Shown: positions 17,979 to 27,024 of the stretch, piece after piece | Layout of the letters: each line of letters begins with the position of its first letter | How positions within the stretch are numbered: position 1 is the first letter of the stretch | Assembly: GCF_001650695.1 (NCBI RefSeq) | Contig: NZ_LWQS01000043.1 | Coordinates: 1-64,000 of the forward strand | Direction of reading: 5' to 3' | Source: Chloroflexus islandicus | Lineage (GTDB): Bacteria; Chloroflexota; Chloroflexia; Chloroflexales; Chloroflexaceae | Length of the DNA stretch: 64,000 nt | Notes under the pieces: model-generated | Databases searched by the model: none | Seen by the model: only the letters and a program-made list of their open reading frames with translations | What the model was told of the DNA's origin: nothing | Position numbers and translations under genes: made by a program

Positions 17979-20900
17979 ATGGCACAAACCTTGCGCCCCC
18001 AACGCCGCTTTTGGTCTACACTCGAAGAGCAGGTGACTGCTCCGAGCGACCAGCGCCGCACCCTCTATCAGAGCCTGCAACGCCGGCTGGCCACCCACCC
18101 AGCCGGCGAAGGCGGGGTGTGGAGCATTTTGCGCCAACGCGCCGACCCGGCCCAATACCGGCCTCAGCGGATCGAAGGGGTGATCGAAGAGACGCTGAAC
18201 GAAGGCGGCCAGCAGGTAACGGTGCTGCGTAGTCCGAGCGGGCATTACCTGCGCCTGAGCGCCGCTGAGCGTGAGATTTGGCAGGCGATGGACGGCAGCC
18301 GGACGATTGCCCAATTAGCGACGATGGGCTTTCTGCGCTTTAAGCAATTGTTGCCCATCGCCGATTTAGTCGATTCGTTGCGCACACAGGGATTTCTAAC
18401 CGACACCCCAACCGGCATCTACCAGCGTCTACGCACCCAGCTCGAACAGCGCACGGCGGAGGGCTTAGGCCAACGCCTCCTTAGCCTCACCCATGGGCGG
18501 AGTTTTGCGTTTACCGGCGCTGATGCGCTGTTTGACGGATTGTACCGCTGGATTGGGCGCTGGCTGTTCAACCGCTTCTTTGCCGGATTGCTCGGCATCA
18601 TCACCGTGATCGGCGTGATCTGCTACTTTTTGCCGGGCGTGAGCGGCAGCGACCTGATCAGTGGCGAACAGTTTGCGCTCGACTTTTTGATGTTGGGCAT
18701 TGCACTGTTTATCACCCTCACCTTGCACGAAATTGCCCACGGCTTGGCGGTGAAACACTTTGGCCGGCATGTGCCGCGAGCGGGGATTATGCTCTATTTC
18801 GGCATGCCGGCAGCGTTTGTCGATACCAGCGACATTTGGCTCGCACCGCGCCATGCGCGCATTCTGGTGTCGCTAGCCGGCCCGCTCTGCGATTTACTGA
18901 TCGGATCGATTGCCGCGATCATCGCATGGGCCGCGCCTGACACCCTCGCCGGGGTGTGGATGCGCCGGATTGCGACTGCTTCGTACCTGACGGCGCTATT
19001 TAACTTCAACCCGTTGCTTGAACTCGATGGCTATTTCATTCTGGTTGACGCTTTGCGCTTGCCGAATCTGCGCAACCGGGCGCTCGCCTTTATCGGCGGC
19101 CCGTTCTGGCAAAAACTCCGCACTGGCGCAGCGCTCAACCAAGAAGAGCGCATCTTCGCCGGCTATGGCTTGCTGAGCGCGATCTACACCGGCGTGGCGA
19201 TCGTGATGGCAACCCTCTTTTGGCAACGCCAATTCGCCAGTATGGTCAGCGAATTGTGGGCCGGGGGCTGGTTCGGGCGGCTGCTGGCGGTGGCGCTGTT
19301 TGTGCTGGTCATCGCGCCGTTGGCGGTCGGGGTGGTGTTAGCTGGATGGGGGATGATCCGGGTCGCTGCCGAGTGGCTGGCCCGGCGCGGTTATGGGCGT
19401 AACCCGCTGATTGTGGCGAGCGCGTTTGGCGCGCTGGCATTGGCGGTTAGCCTCTTGCCGCTGCGTTTCGGGCTGAGTTGGGGAACCGGCGCTTTGCTGA
19501 CCACGCTGTGGGTAGTGGCGGTTATTACTCAATGGTACCTGCAACGCGACTACGAAGGGGCGTGGATCGGGCGGGCGCTGGCCAGCTTCTTGCTGATCAG
19601 CGTGATCGAAATGGTGGCGCAGGCGGGATATTTGCTCGCCCCTGATGCAGTACGGCTCTGGTCGGGGATGGAGATTGCTGGCTATGCGCTGCTGCTCTTG
19701 GCCGGTTTTGTCGCGCTGCTCGATGTGGATTTGCACCAACAGCGCAGCGGTGAATTGATCGCCAGCGCCTTTCTGCTCACCCTCGCCTTCCCCGCCGGCG
19801 CAACCGCTGCCGAAATCATCCGCGTGGCGCACCCCGAGTATAGCCCGTTGTGGGCCTTGATCGCTGCTGTGCCGATTTACAGCGGTGTAATCGGGCAAGC
19901 GTTGCTCTTGCCGCTGCTCATTAGTTTGCGCGATGCGCGGCTCTTCTGGAGCTGGCTGTTGCTCTGGTTTGGCATTCTGATCCAAATCGGCAGCTATTTG
20001 CTGGAATTGTTGCCGGTGTGGCGAAACACGCCACCGGCGTTGGCGCTGCTGGTGTTGGCCGCCGGCTTGTGGGCAGCGGCGTGGGCCACCCACCTCGTTA
20101 CCTTGCGCAGCATCAGCCTGAGCGGGTTGAGCTGGCCGTTGCAACCGGCGTTGGGTGAGAAGGTGCGGCTGCAAGATGCCTTCCGTCACATGTACATCGG
20201 TATGTACCGCCTGTTGCGGGCAAACTACGGCGTGCAGCGCACCAGCGCGCTAGATAACCGGATGGATGTGCTGGCGGCGACGGCCAACTGGGAAATCACC
20301 TTTGATCGCGATCAAGTGCGGATCAGTCCGACGGTGCTGGCGATGCCGCTCGATACGCAAGCAGCACGTTATGCCGAGATTCTGCGTTACACCGTCACGA
20401 CGCTGGAACAACTGGCGGGACGGGCGTTTGCCCGCCGCGCGCTGCTCGCATCGTATGACGCCTTGCCGTGGCCGGAACGCGAGGCGCTTGACCGGCACTG
20501 CCTTGCCCAGATGCCGTGGGCTAACGAAATCTCACAGGCGTTTGGCGATGCGCGGGAAGCGCGCCTGCGCTTGCTGCGCCAGATTGAGCTGTTTGCCACC
20601 TGCGACGATCGTGAGTTGCACGAGCTAGCGGCGGCCTTTGTGCCGCAACGGGTGGCTGCCGGCGAGATGTTGCTGCGCGCCGGCGAACCGCCGCGCGGGA
20701 TTTGGGTGATCGAGGCAGGTGAAGTGTTGGAGCGAAATGGCGATGTGGTGCGCGAACTGCACCGTGGCGACTATTTTGGCGAGTTGCAAGGCCAAGGGGT
20801 GACGGAGTGCGAATATCGGGCCAGCATTGAGAGTGATCTGCTGTACTTGCCAGCGGGCGAATTGCAACGGATGCTGCGCGAAGCGGCGCCGCATACTGCG

Positions 20901-21359
20901 GAGGGGGCTGAACTGCTGAACCGCATGCGACTGCTTGAGCGGGTGCCGTTGCTGGCCGATGTACCGCGCGCCCAACTGCGCGAGCTGTCCCGTAACGCCG
21001 AACAGATGACGGTTGCCCCGCGGCAGGTGATTATCCGGCAGGGGCGGGCGAGCGGCAAACTCTATATTATTGCGCAAGGTCAGGTTGCGGTGTTGCGGCA
21101 GGAAGAGACCGAACAGGGGCCGCGCGGGCCGGCGCGACTGGTGGCGCGGCTCGGCCCGGCGGAATTTTTTGGCGAGATGGAGCTGTTGCGTGGGACATTG
21201 CCGATCGCTAGCGTGGTGGCGATCACGCCGCTTGAGCTGATTGCCATTCCGCATCAGGCAGTGGCGCAGTTAATCTTGGGCGGCGACCGGCTCACGCGCA
21301 AGCTCGAACAGATCAGCAGCGGGCGATTGCTTGAGCTGAAAGCGCGCGGGGGGAGTTGA
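17979..21359 (+). CDS. Membrane M50 zinc protease with PqqD-like and two cNMP-binding-like domains
   Basis: A 1126-aa multidomain membrane protein. Residues about 66-140 resemble a PqqD-type winged helix (YLRLSAAEREIW...LVDSLRTQGFL). Then comes an M50/site-2 protease core with the zinc motif HEIAH at 250-254 in a membrane helix and the second-site LLELDGY with Asp350. A long polytopic region follows. Two CRP-like cyclic-nucleotide-binding folds end the protein (about 865-970 and 985-1110, second one with FFGEMELLRG). In the second the phosphate-binding Arg of the usual PRxAxV is replaced (LPIASV), so true cNMP binding is doubtful there. A TTG at 17922 is an alternative start. The substrate is unknown. 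Confidence 0.85.
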   Translation: MAQTLRPQRRFWSTLEEQVTAPSDQRRTLYQSLQRRLATHPAGEGGVWSILRQRADPAQYRPQRIEGVIEETLNEGGQQVTVLRSPSGHYLRLSAAEREIWQAMDGSRTIAQLATMGFLRFKQLLPIADLVDSLRTQGFLTDTPTGIYQRLRTQLEQRTAEGLGQRLLSLTHGRSFAFTGADALFDGLYRWIGRWLFNRFFAGLLGIITVIGVICYFLPGVSGSDLISGEQFALDFLMLGIALFITLTLHEIAHGLAVKHFGRHVPRAGIMLYFGMPAAFVDTSDIWLAPRHARILVSLAGPLCDLLIGSIAAIIAWAAPDTLAGVWMRRIATASYLTALFNFNPLLELDGYFILVDALRLPNLRNRALAFIGGPFWQKLRTGAALNQEERIFAGYGLLSAIYTGVAIVMATLFWQRQFASMVSELWAGGWFGRLLAVALFVLVIAPLAVGVVLAGWGMIRVAAEWLARRGYGRNPLIVASAFGALALAVSLLPLRFGLSWGTGALLTTLWVVAVITQWYLQRDYEGAWIGRALASFLLISVIEMVAQAGYLLAPDAVRLWSGMEIAGYALLLLAGFVALLDVDLHQQRSGELIASAFLLTLAFPAGATAAEIIRVAHPEYSPLWALIAAVPIYSGVIGQALLLPLLISLRDARLFWSWLLLWFGILIQIGSYLLELLPVWRNTPPALALLVLAAGLWAAAWATHLVTLRSISLSGLSWPLQPALGEKVRLQDAFRHMYIGMYRLLRANYGVQRTSALDNRMDVLAATANWEITFDRDQVRISPTVLAMPLDTQAARYAEILRYTVTTLEQLAGRAFARRALLASYDALPWPEREALDRHCLAQMPWANEISQAFGDAREARLRLLRQIELFATCDDRELHELAAAFVPQRVAAGEMLLRAGEPPRGIWVIEAGEVLERNGDVVRELHRGDYFGELQGQGVTECEYRASIESDLLYLPAGELQRMLREAAPHTAEGAELLNRMRLLERVPLLADVPRAQLRELSRNAEQMTVAPRQVIIRQGRASGKLYIIAQGQVAVLRQEETEQGPRGPARLVARLGPAEFFGEMELLRGTLPIASVVAITPLELIAIPHQAVAQLILGGDRLTRKLEQISSGRLLELKARGGS

Positions 21360-21609
21360 CCGCGGAGAGCGAAGTTTTTTTACCTTACCACAGAGAGCGC
21401 GGAGGGCGCAGAGGGGTTTTTACCGCAGAGAGCGCGGAGGGCGCAGAGAGGGTAAACGCCCCCCACATTCACCCCCTTGCCCCATCACCTTCGCGTGCTT
21501 TGCGCCCTCTGCGGCTTTGGCAATGCCCCCACCCCCAACCCCTCCCCCGCTGGGGGAGGGGTGGACAGAACGTTTGGTCGAGTACAACCATTCATCGCGA
21601 TGTTCTCCA
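21360..21609. repeat. Purine/pyrimidine-asymmetric repeat block
   Basis: Copies of a CGCAGAGAGCGCGGAGGG-like word alternate with GGTTTTTACC spacers, then the complementary pyrimidine-rich version appears (GCGCCCTCTGCGG). The whole can fold as a long imperfect hairpin. Similar blocks lie at 35788 and 42041. Confidence 0.65.
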
Positions 21610-22466
21610 CTCCCCTCTCCCGCGCCAGTGAGAGAGGGGCCGGGGGTGAGGGCGAACCAGCGCATCGCAATGCCATCAATTACATCTACGCTCATACGTT
21701 CTGTCCGCCCTTGCACCCGCTGGGGGAGGGAGACGCCCTTCTCGCAACGAGCGGGCAAAGCGCTCGCAGCCATCGCCTGTTTGGGCGGACGGCGGATATG
21801 CAGACAGCGATCCCGTGCTCGCAGGGGATTGCTTCGCCGCCTCCGGCGGCTCGCAATGACAATAAGGGAGCAGGGGCGTGGCCCCTCCCAGTCCGCTCCC
21901 GGCGGGTTAAGGAATGGACAGACATCCGGTCACACACAACCGTTGATCGCTGTGCAATGCCTCAACGCTTAGCTCTGCTCCCCTCTCCCGCGCCAGTGAG
22001 AGAGGGGCCGGGGGTGAGGGCGAACCAGCGCATCGCAATGCCATCAATTACATCTACGCTCATACGTTCTGTCCGCCCTTGCACCCGCTGGGGGAGGGAG
22101 ACGCCCTTCTCGCAACGAGCGGGCAAAGCGCTCGCAGCCATCGCCTGTTTGGGCGGACGGCGGATATGCAGACAGCGATCCCGTGCTCGCAGGGGATTGC
22201 TTCGCCGCCTCCGGCGGCTCGCAATGACAATAAGGGAGCAGGGGCGTGGCCCCTCCCAGTCCGCTCCCGGCGGGTTAAGGAATGGACAGACATCCGGTCA
22301 CACACAACCGTTGATCGCTGTGCAATGCCTCAACGCTTAGCTCTGCTCCCCTCTCCCGCGCCAGTGGGAGAGGGGCTGGGGGTGAGGGCGAACCAGCGCA
22401 TCGCAATGCCATCAATTACATCTATGCTCATACGTTCTGTCCGCCCTTGCACCCGCTGGGGGAGGG
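21610..22466. repeat. 368-bp tandem duplication with a third partial copy
   Basis: Three landmarks recur at an exact 368-base spacing: CTCCCCTCTCCCGCGCCAGT at 21610, 21978 and 22346, and ATGCCATCAATTAC at 21670, 22038 and 22406. Copy 1 is 21610-21977, copy 2 is 21978-22345, and copy 3 stops near 22466. Copies 1 and 2 look essentially identical, so the duplication is recent or kept uniform. Inside each unit is an ATTGCTTCG...CTCGCAATGAC inverted motif found elsewhere in the window. No coding function is supported. Confidence 0.9.
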
Positions 22467-22578
22467 GCGCGGCTAACAGGAGTATGTATTTACGGCGTTT
22501 TTTTACCGCAGAGGACGCAGAGGGTTGCATACCGCAGCGGGCGCAGCGGACGCAGCGATCGTTCAACCCGAAAGGTGA

Positions 22579-22607
22579 TTGACTCAGGCCCGATGATCGG
22601 CTATACT
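22579..22607 (+). promoter_or_regulatory. Promoter of the ribose operon
   Basis: TTGACT at 22579-22584 and TATACT at 22602-22607 are separated by exactly 17 bases. The start of transcription would be near 22614, inside the first operator copy, so repressor binding would block it directly. Confidence 0.85.
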
Positions 22608-22612
22608 GGTGC

Positions 22613-22636
22613 GCAAACGATTGCGCAAACGATTGC
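22613..22636 (+). promoter_or_regulatory. Tandem LacI-type operators before rbsR
   Basis: The 12-base half-symmetric site GCAAACGATTGC occurs twice without a gap (22613-22624 and 22625-22636). It has the central CG and GCAA/TTGC arms typical of LacI/PurR/RbsR family operators. It lies between the -10 box and the rbsR ATG at 22646, implying autorepression of the operon. Confidence 0.85.
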
Positions 22637-22645
22637 GAAACAAAT

Positions 22646-23647
22646 ATGACCACGATTCGCGAAGTCGCGTTGCGAGCGGGAGTCTCACCCTCAACGGTCT
22701 CGCATATCATCAACAATACGCGCTTTGTCGCGCCGGAAACGCGCGAGCGGGTATTGGCGGCGATGGCCGAGTTGAACTACCGGCCGAACGTGCTCGCGCG
22801 TTCGCTGCGGCGGGGGGAAACGCACACGCTCGGCCTGATGTTGCCCGATAGCGCGAACCCGTTCTTTGCCGAAGTGGCGCGTGCGATTGAAGATGCCGCT
22901 TTTCGGGCCGGTTATAACGTCATTCTCGGTAATACGGAAAACGATCTGGCCCGTGAGCAAGTATATGTTGATGTGTTTGTGCAAAAGCAGGTTGACGGGT
23001 TGATCTTTGTGGCAACCGGTGATCAAAGCCCGTCGCTCGAAGAGTTGCTGCGGCTTGAACTGCCAGTGGTGGTGGTTGATCGGCAACTGCCCGGCCTTCA
23101 GGTTGACGCGGTGTTGACCGATAACTTGCAAGGCGGATTGTTGGCCACTCGATACCTCTTGAACCATGGCCATCGCCGGATTGGCTGCATTACCGGCCCG
23201 TCGCACCTCACCCCAAGCGCCGAGCGGGTGGTCGGGTACCGGCAAGCGCTGGTCGAAGCGGGCATAGCGATTGATGAAAGGTTGATCCGGCGCGGTGATT
23301 TTCACCCGCATTCGGGGTACGCCCTCACCCACGAATTGTTGCGCCTTGACCAACCGCCAACGGCGCTGTTTGTCTGTAACGATATGATGGCGCTCGGCGC
23401 GTTGCGCGCGCTGGCCGAAGCCGGTCTGCGCGTGCCGGCTGATTGCGCGGTGGTCGGGTTTGATGACATTGAGCTCGCTTCATACGCCAATCCGCCCCTC
23501 ACCACGATTCGCCAAGATAAAGCAGCGTTAGCTGCCACTGCGGTGCAGTTTCTACTTGAGCGGATCGCGGATCCGAGCATACCGGCGCGCACGCATATCG
23601 TCGCGACCAGTTTGGTCGAACGCCAATCAGGAGGAGCATGCCGATGA
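22646..23647 (+). CDS. rbsR: LacI-family ribose operon repressor
   Basis: A 333-aa LacI-type regulator. Residues 1-50 form the helix-turn-helix and hinge (TIREVALRAGVSPSTVSHII...RPNVLARSLR). Residues 60-330 form the periplasmic-binding-like sugar domain (LGLMLPDSANPFFAEVARAIE). By gene order it controls the ribose genes that follow and probably releases the operators when it binds ribose or a related sugar. The ATG is ten bases past the second operator, with only a weak ribosome site, so translation may be low. Confidence 0.92.
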   Translation: MTTIREVALRAGVSPSTVSHIINNTRFVAPETRERVLAAMAELNYRPNVLARSLRRGETHTLGLMLPDSANPFFAEVARAIEDAAFRAGYNVILGNTENDLAREQVYVDVFVQKQVDGLIFVATGDQSPSLEELLRLELPVVVVDRQLPGLQVDAVLTDNLQGGLLATRYLLNHGHRRIGCITGPSHLTPSAERVVGYRQALVEAGIAIDERLIRRGDFHPHSGYALTHELLRLDQPPTALFVCNDMMALGALRALAEAGLRVPADCAVVGFDDIELASYANPPLTTIRQDKAALAATAVQFLLERIADPSIPARTHIVATSLVERQSGGACR

Positions 23648-24558
23648 CCCCAACAATCATTGTGGTGGGTAGTCTGAATATGGATCTGGTCGTGCGCGCG
23701 CCGCGCCACCCGCAACCCGGCGAAACGCTGATTGGCAGCGATTTTCAGACCTTTCCGGGGGGCAAAGGGGCGAACCAAGCAGTTGCGGCGGCCCGGCTCG
23801 GTGCGCGGGTGCGGATGATCGGGCGGGTAGGGGTGGATGCGTTTGGCGAGGCGTTGCTGGCTGCGGCCCAAAACGATGGCGTTGATACGACCTTTGTCCA
23901 GCGCGACCCCGACCACCCGACCGGCGTGGCGTTGATCACCCTCGACGCGCACGGGCAAAACACGATTGTGGTGGCGCCGGGAGCCAATATGCAGGTGCGT
24001 GAAGCTGATGTGGAGCGGGCCGAAGCCGTCTTTGCCGGCGCAGATGCGCTGTTGATGCCGCTCGAATGCCCGTTGGAGGCGGTGATGGCGGCAACGCGCC
24101 TTGCGCGCAAATATGGGGTGAAGGTCATCCTTAACCCGGCGCCAGCCCGCCCGTTGCCGGCTGAGCTGCTGGCCCAACTCGATTACCTTGCGCCTAACCA
24201 GCCGGAGTTGCAAACTCTGGCAGAGGGCGAACCCGATGTAGCGGCAGCGATTGCGAAGCTGCGCCAGCAAGGGGTGCAGAATGTCGTAGTCACGCTGGGA
24301 GAAGCCGGCGCGCTGCTGGTGAGCGATGATCAATCGGTGCAGCTACCGGCGTTTCAGGTGCCAGTGGTTGATACGGTGGCCGCCGGCGATGCGTTTGTGG
24401 CCGCGTTTTGCGTTGCACTGGCCGAAGGCAAGCCCCCCCGCGAAGCCGTGCGGTGGGGCAATGCCGCCGGCGCGCTAGCCGTGACCCGCGCCGGTGCGCA
24501 GCCGTCGTTGCCGTCACGGGTGGAAGTGGTGCGGTTGTTGGAGGTGCAGGTGATATGA
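23644..24558 (+). CDS. rbsK: Ribokinase
   Basis: Ribokinase (304 aa) phosphorylates ribose to ribose-5-phosphate. PfkB-family motifs are GGKGANQAVAAARLG near residue 40 and DTVAAGDAFVAAF near the C-terminus, with the catalytic Asp in AAGD. SLNMD at the start and NPAPARPLP are typical of RbsK. ATG 23644 overlaps the rbsR stop as ATGA and has AGGAGG nine bases upstream; ATG 23638 is possible but too close to that site. Third-sugar alternatives (e.g. other pentose kinases) are less likely because rbsD follows. Confidence 0.93.
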   Translation: MTPTIIVVGSLNMDLVVRAPRHPQPGETLIGSDFQTFPGGKGANQAVAAARLGARVRMIGRVGVDAFGEALLAAAQNDGVDTTFVQRDPDHPTGVALITLDAHGQNTIVVAPGANMQVREADVERAEAVFAGADALLMPLECPLEAVMAATRLARKYGVKVILNPAPARPLPAELLAQLDYLAPNQPELQTLAEGEPDVAAAIAKLRQQGVQNVVVTLGEAGALLVSDDQSVQLPAFQVPVVDTVAAGDAFVAAFCVALAEGKPPREAVRWGNAAGALAVTRAGAQPSLPSRVEVVRLLEVQVI

Positions 24559-24950
24559 AAAAGACCTTGTTACTGAATACAGCGCTCTCGGAACTGATTG
24601 CTAGCCTTGGTCACGGCGATATGGTGGTGATTGCCGATGCCGGCCTGCCGATACCACCTGAAACGCGCCGGATTGATCTCGCCCTGTGCCGGGATATGCC
24701 CCCGTTTCTTGACACAGTACGCACGGTGTTGAGCGAAATGCAGGTCGAGCGCGCGATCATTGCCGAAGAGACCGGACGCCACAGTCCCCATATCCAGACT
24801 GCGCTGGCGCAGATGTTACCGGCAACGCCATTGGAAGAGATCAGCCATGCTTCGCTCAAAGAGCTGTGCCGGCAAGCGCGCGCTGTCGTGCGCACCGGGG
24901 AATTTACGCCGTATGCGAATGTGATTTTAGTGGCCGGGGTCGTGTTCTAG
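24555..24950 (+). CDS. rbsD: D-ribose pyranase
   Basis: RbsD (131 aa) interconverts the pyranose and furanose forms of ribose after import. The N-terminal ...LSELIASLGHGDMVVIADAGLP carries the catalytic His of GHGD, and the C-terminal part reads TGEFTPYANVIL, the family end. The start ATG overlaps the rbsK stop in an ATGA. A longer frame in the same phase begins at 24408 but would overlap rbsK heavily and is rejected. Confidence 0.95.
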   Translation: MKKTLLLNTALSELIASLGHGDMVVIADAGLPIPPETRRIDLALCRDMPPFLDTVRTVLSEMQVERAIIAEETGRHSPHIQTALAQMLPATPLEEISHASLKELCRQARAVVRTGEFTPYANVILVAGVVF

Positions 24951-24980
24951 CGACACTAGCGAGCAGATAGGGAACCGAGC

Positions 24981-25949
24981 ATGCGATCATTCCCGCTGAG
25001 CAGCGATCGCTTCGATCGCCGCACATTTGGCCAACGGTTTGGTCTGGCGCTGATCTTTGTCTTGTTGATGCTGGCGCTGGCGCTCCTCTCTGACCGGTTT
25101 TTGACGCCGGCCAATTTGACAAACATTCTGCGCCAAACGGCCATCAACGGCATCATCAGCGCCGGGATGACGTTGGTGATCTTAACAGGCGGGATCGATC
25201 TCTCGGTGGGATCAGTGCTGGCCTTATCGGTAACGATCGGCGCGGCGTTGATGAAACAGGGTTGGCCGGTTGAGCTCAGTGTGCTTGCCGCACTGGCGAC
25301 CGGCGCCGGCCTTGGCTGCATCAATGGCGTACTGATTACACTGGCGCGCATCCCGCCCTTCATTGCCACGCTTGGGATGCTCACGATGGCGCGCGGCTTG
25401 ACGCTGATGTACACCCAAGGCCAGCCCATTACCGGTTTTCCGGCAGCGTTCCGTTGGCTTGGCGCCGGTGATATTGCCGGCATCCCCGTGCCAATCGCGC
25501 TCATGCTGTTGGTCTTCGTGGCCGGCGGATTCTTGCTCTATCGCACCAGCTTCGGCATGCAAATCTATCTGCTCGGCGACAATCCCACGGCTGCGCGCCT
25601 GACCGGGGTACCGGTCAACCGGCTGACGGTGCTGGTGTACACCATCTCAGGGTTCTGCGCCGCCTTAGCCGGCTTAATTCTGATTGCCCGGCTCGACTCG
25701 GCCCAACCAACCATCGGCCTTGGCTACGAACTCAACGCGATTGCGGCAGTTGTGGTCGGCGGGGCCAGCTTTAGCGGCGGCGAAGGCGGGCTAGTGGGCA
25801 CGTTACTCGGCGCGCTCTTGATCGAAACGCTCAACAACGGCCTCAACCTGCTCAATGTCTCATCGTTATGGGAGCAGGTGGTGAAAGGGGTGGTGATTGC
25901 GCTGGCCCTGCTGCTCTATCGAGCGATTGGCTCGCGCAATAGTCGATAG
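24981..25949 (+). CDS. rbsC: Ribose ABC transporter permease 1
   Basis: A 322-aa permease of the RbsC/BPD_transp_2 family with 8-10 membrane helices. Family motifs present are [19 protein letters not shown], the region NGVLITLARIPPFIATLGM and the IAAVVVGGASFSGGEGG loop that contacts the ATPase. It follows rbsD by 30 bases. A second permease of the same family ends the operon, so the channel may be a heterodimer. Confidence 0.93.
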   Translation: MRSFPLSSDRFDRRTFGQRFGLALIFVLLMLALALLSDRFLTPANLTNILRQTAINGIISAGMTLVILTGGIDLSVGSVLALSVTIGAALMKQGWPVELSVLAALATGAGLGCINGVLITLARIPPFIATLGMLTMARGLTLMYTQGQPITGFPAAFRWLGAGDIAGIPVPIALMLLVFVAGGFLLYRTSFGMQIYLLGDNPTAARLTGVPVNRLTVLVYTISGFCAALAGLILIARLDSAQPTIGLGYELNAIAAVVVGGASFSGGEGGLVGTLLGALLIETLNNGLNLLNVSSLWEQVVKGVVIALALLLYRAIGSRNSR

Positions 25950-25999
25950 CTGAACGGAAAGGAGGGCTTATCGCCGCAAAGGCAGCTTGTTTCTCATCG

Positions 26000-26013
26000 C
26001 GCAAACGTTTTCG
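26000..26013 (+). promoter_or_regulatory. Third RbsR-type operator, before rbsB
   Basis: CGCAAACGTTTTCG is a near-palindrome (six of seven positions symmetric) with the same GCAAACG core as the rbsR operators. It lies in the 94-base rbsC-rbsB gap, 30 bases before the rbsB ATG. It may regulate an internal promoter or act as a roadblock or looping site for RbsR. Confidence 0.7.
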
Positions 26014-26043
26014 TACTGATGACATCGAGGAGGATTGAGAGCA

Positions 26044-26973
26044 ATGAAGCACCTGATACGCGCAATCGTCGCACTGGCACTCATCACGCTCGCTGCCTGC
26101 ACCAACACCGGCCCGGCAGCCTCACCAACCGCAGCGCCGGCGCAGGGCAGCGGCGAGATCACGATCGGGCTCGTCATTTCCACCCTTAACAACCCCTTCT
26201 TCGTCACCTTGCGCGACGGCGCGCAGCGCGCCGCCGACGCAGCCGGCGTCAAACTTACGATTGTAGATGCTCAAGATGACTCGGCCAAGATGATCGCCGG
26301 GATCGAAGACCTGATTACGAAGAAGGTCAATGCGTTGATCATCAACCCGACCGACTCGGACGCGGTGGTGCCGGCGATTCAGAAAGCGAACGCCGCTGGC
26401 ATTCCGGTCTTCACGGTTGACCGCGGCGCCAATGGCGGGACGGTGGTGAGCCACATTGCGTCGGACAACGTAGCCGGCGGACGGATGGCGGCAGAATTCC
26501 TCTGCAATGCGATTGGCGGCAAGGGCAAAGTGGTGGAATTGCAGGGCATTGCCGGCACCTCGGCGGCCCGCGATCGCGGCCAAGGCTTCAATGAGTATAT
26601 GTCAACCTCGTGCAAGGGCGTCGAGATTGTCGCCCAACAGACGGCAGACTTCAACCGCGACCGCGGTCTGCGCGTCTTCGAGAACATCTTGCAGGCCCAG
26701 CCGGAAATCAATGGCGTCTTCGCCCACAATGACGAGATGATTCTCGGCGCGATTCAGGCGGCGGAAGCGGCAGGCCGCAGCGGCATCGTCTTTGTCGGCT
26801 TCGACGCGATCGACGATGCCACCAAAGCGGTGCAAGAGGGCAAATTGGCGGCCACCGTCGCCCAACAACCCGATCTGATGGGCCAGATTGCGGTTGAAAC
26901 AGCCGTCAAGTACCTGAAGGGTGACAAGGTCGATGCCTCGATCCCGGTGCCGTTGAATCTGGTGACGAAGTAG
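26044..26973 (+). CDS. rbsB: Ribose ABC transporter substrate-binding lipoprotein
   Basis: A 309-aa sugar-binding protein. The signal peptide ends in a lipobox, LAAC (Cys near residue 19), so the protein is tethered outside the membrane, as in Gram-positive or single-membrane-like cells. The mature part is a periplasmic-binding type I domain (IGLVISTLNNPFFVTLRDGA, HNDEMILGAIQAAEA). The ATG at 26044 follows AGGAGG by ten bases. It delivers ribose to the two permeases. Confidence 0.94.
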   Translation: MKHLIRAIVALALITLAACTNTGPAASPTAAPAQGSGEITIGLVISTLNNPFFVTLRDGAQRAADAAGVKLTIVDAQDDSAKMIAGIEDLITKKVNALIINPTDSDAVVPAIQKANAAGIPVFTVDRGANGGTVVSHIASDNVAGGRMAAEFLCNAIGGKGKVVELQGIAGTSAARDRGQGFNEYMSTSCKGVEIVAQQTADFNRDRGLRVFENILQAQPEINGVFAHNDEMILGAIQAAEAAGRSGIVFVGFDAIDDATKAVQEGKLAATVAQQPDLMGQIAVETAVKYLKGDKVDASIPVPLNLVTK

Positions 26974-26984
26974 GCCTTGTAGCT

Positions 26985-27013
26985 GGGCCGGAAGCAGCGA
27001 GAGCTTCCGGCCC
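26985..27013 (+). terminator. Intra-operon hairpin between rbsB and rbsA
   Basis: GGGCCGGAAGC pairs perfectly with GCTTCCGGCCC (11 bp) around a seven-base loop, 11 bases after the rbsB stop. No U-tract follows. Such hairpins after binding-protein genes often stabilise the upstream message and reduce expression of the ATPase and permease, which are needed in smaller amounts. Confidence 0.65.
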
Positions 27014-27024
27014 GTCCTCTCTCT

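Noticed and set aside
19338-20189. 283-aa minus-strand frame inside the M50 protease gene
   Set aside because: Rich in Gln and Arg with no motif; a typical shadow of a hydrophobic GC-rich gene.
21477-22340. 287-aa frame across the 368-bp repeat
   Set aside because: It runs through tandem repeat DNA; the product is Arg/Ser/Pro-rich and repeats itself.
23302-24333. 343-aa minus-strand frame over rbsR and rbsK
   Set aside because: Antisense to two clear genes with intact motifs; no family features of its own.
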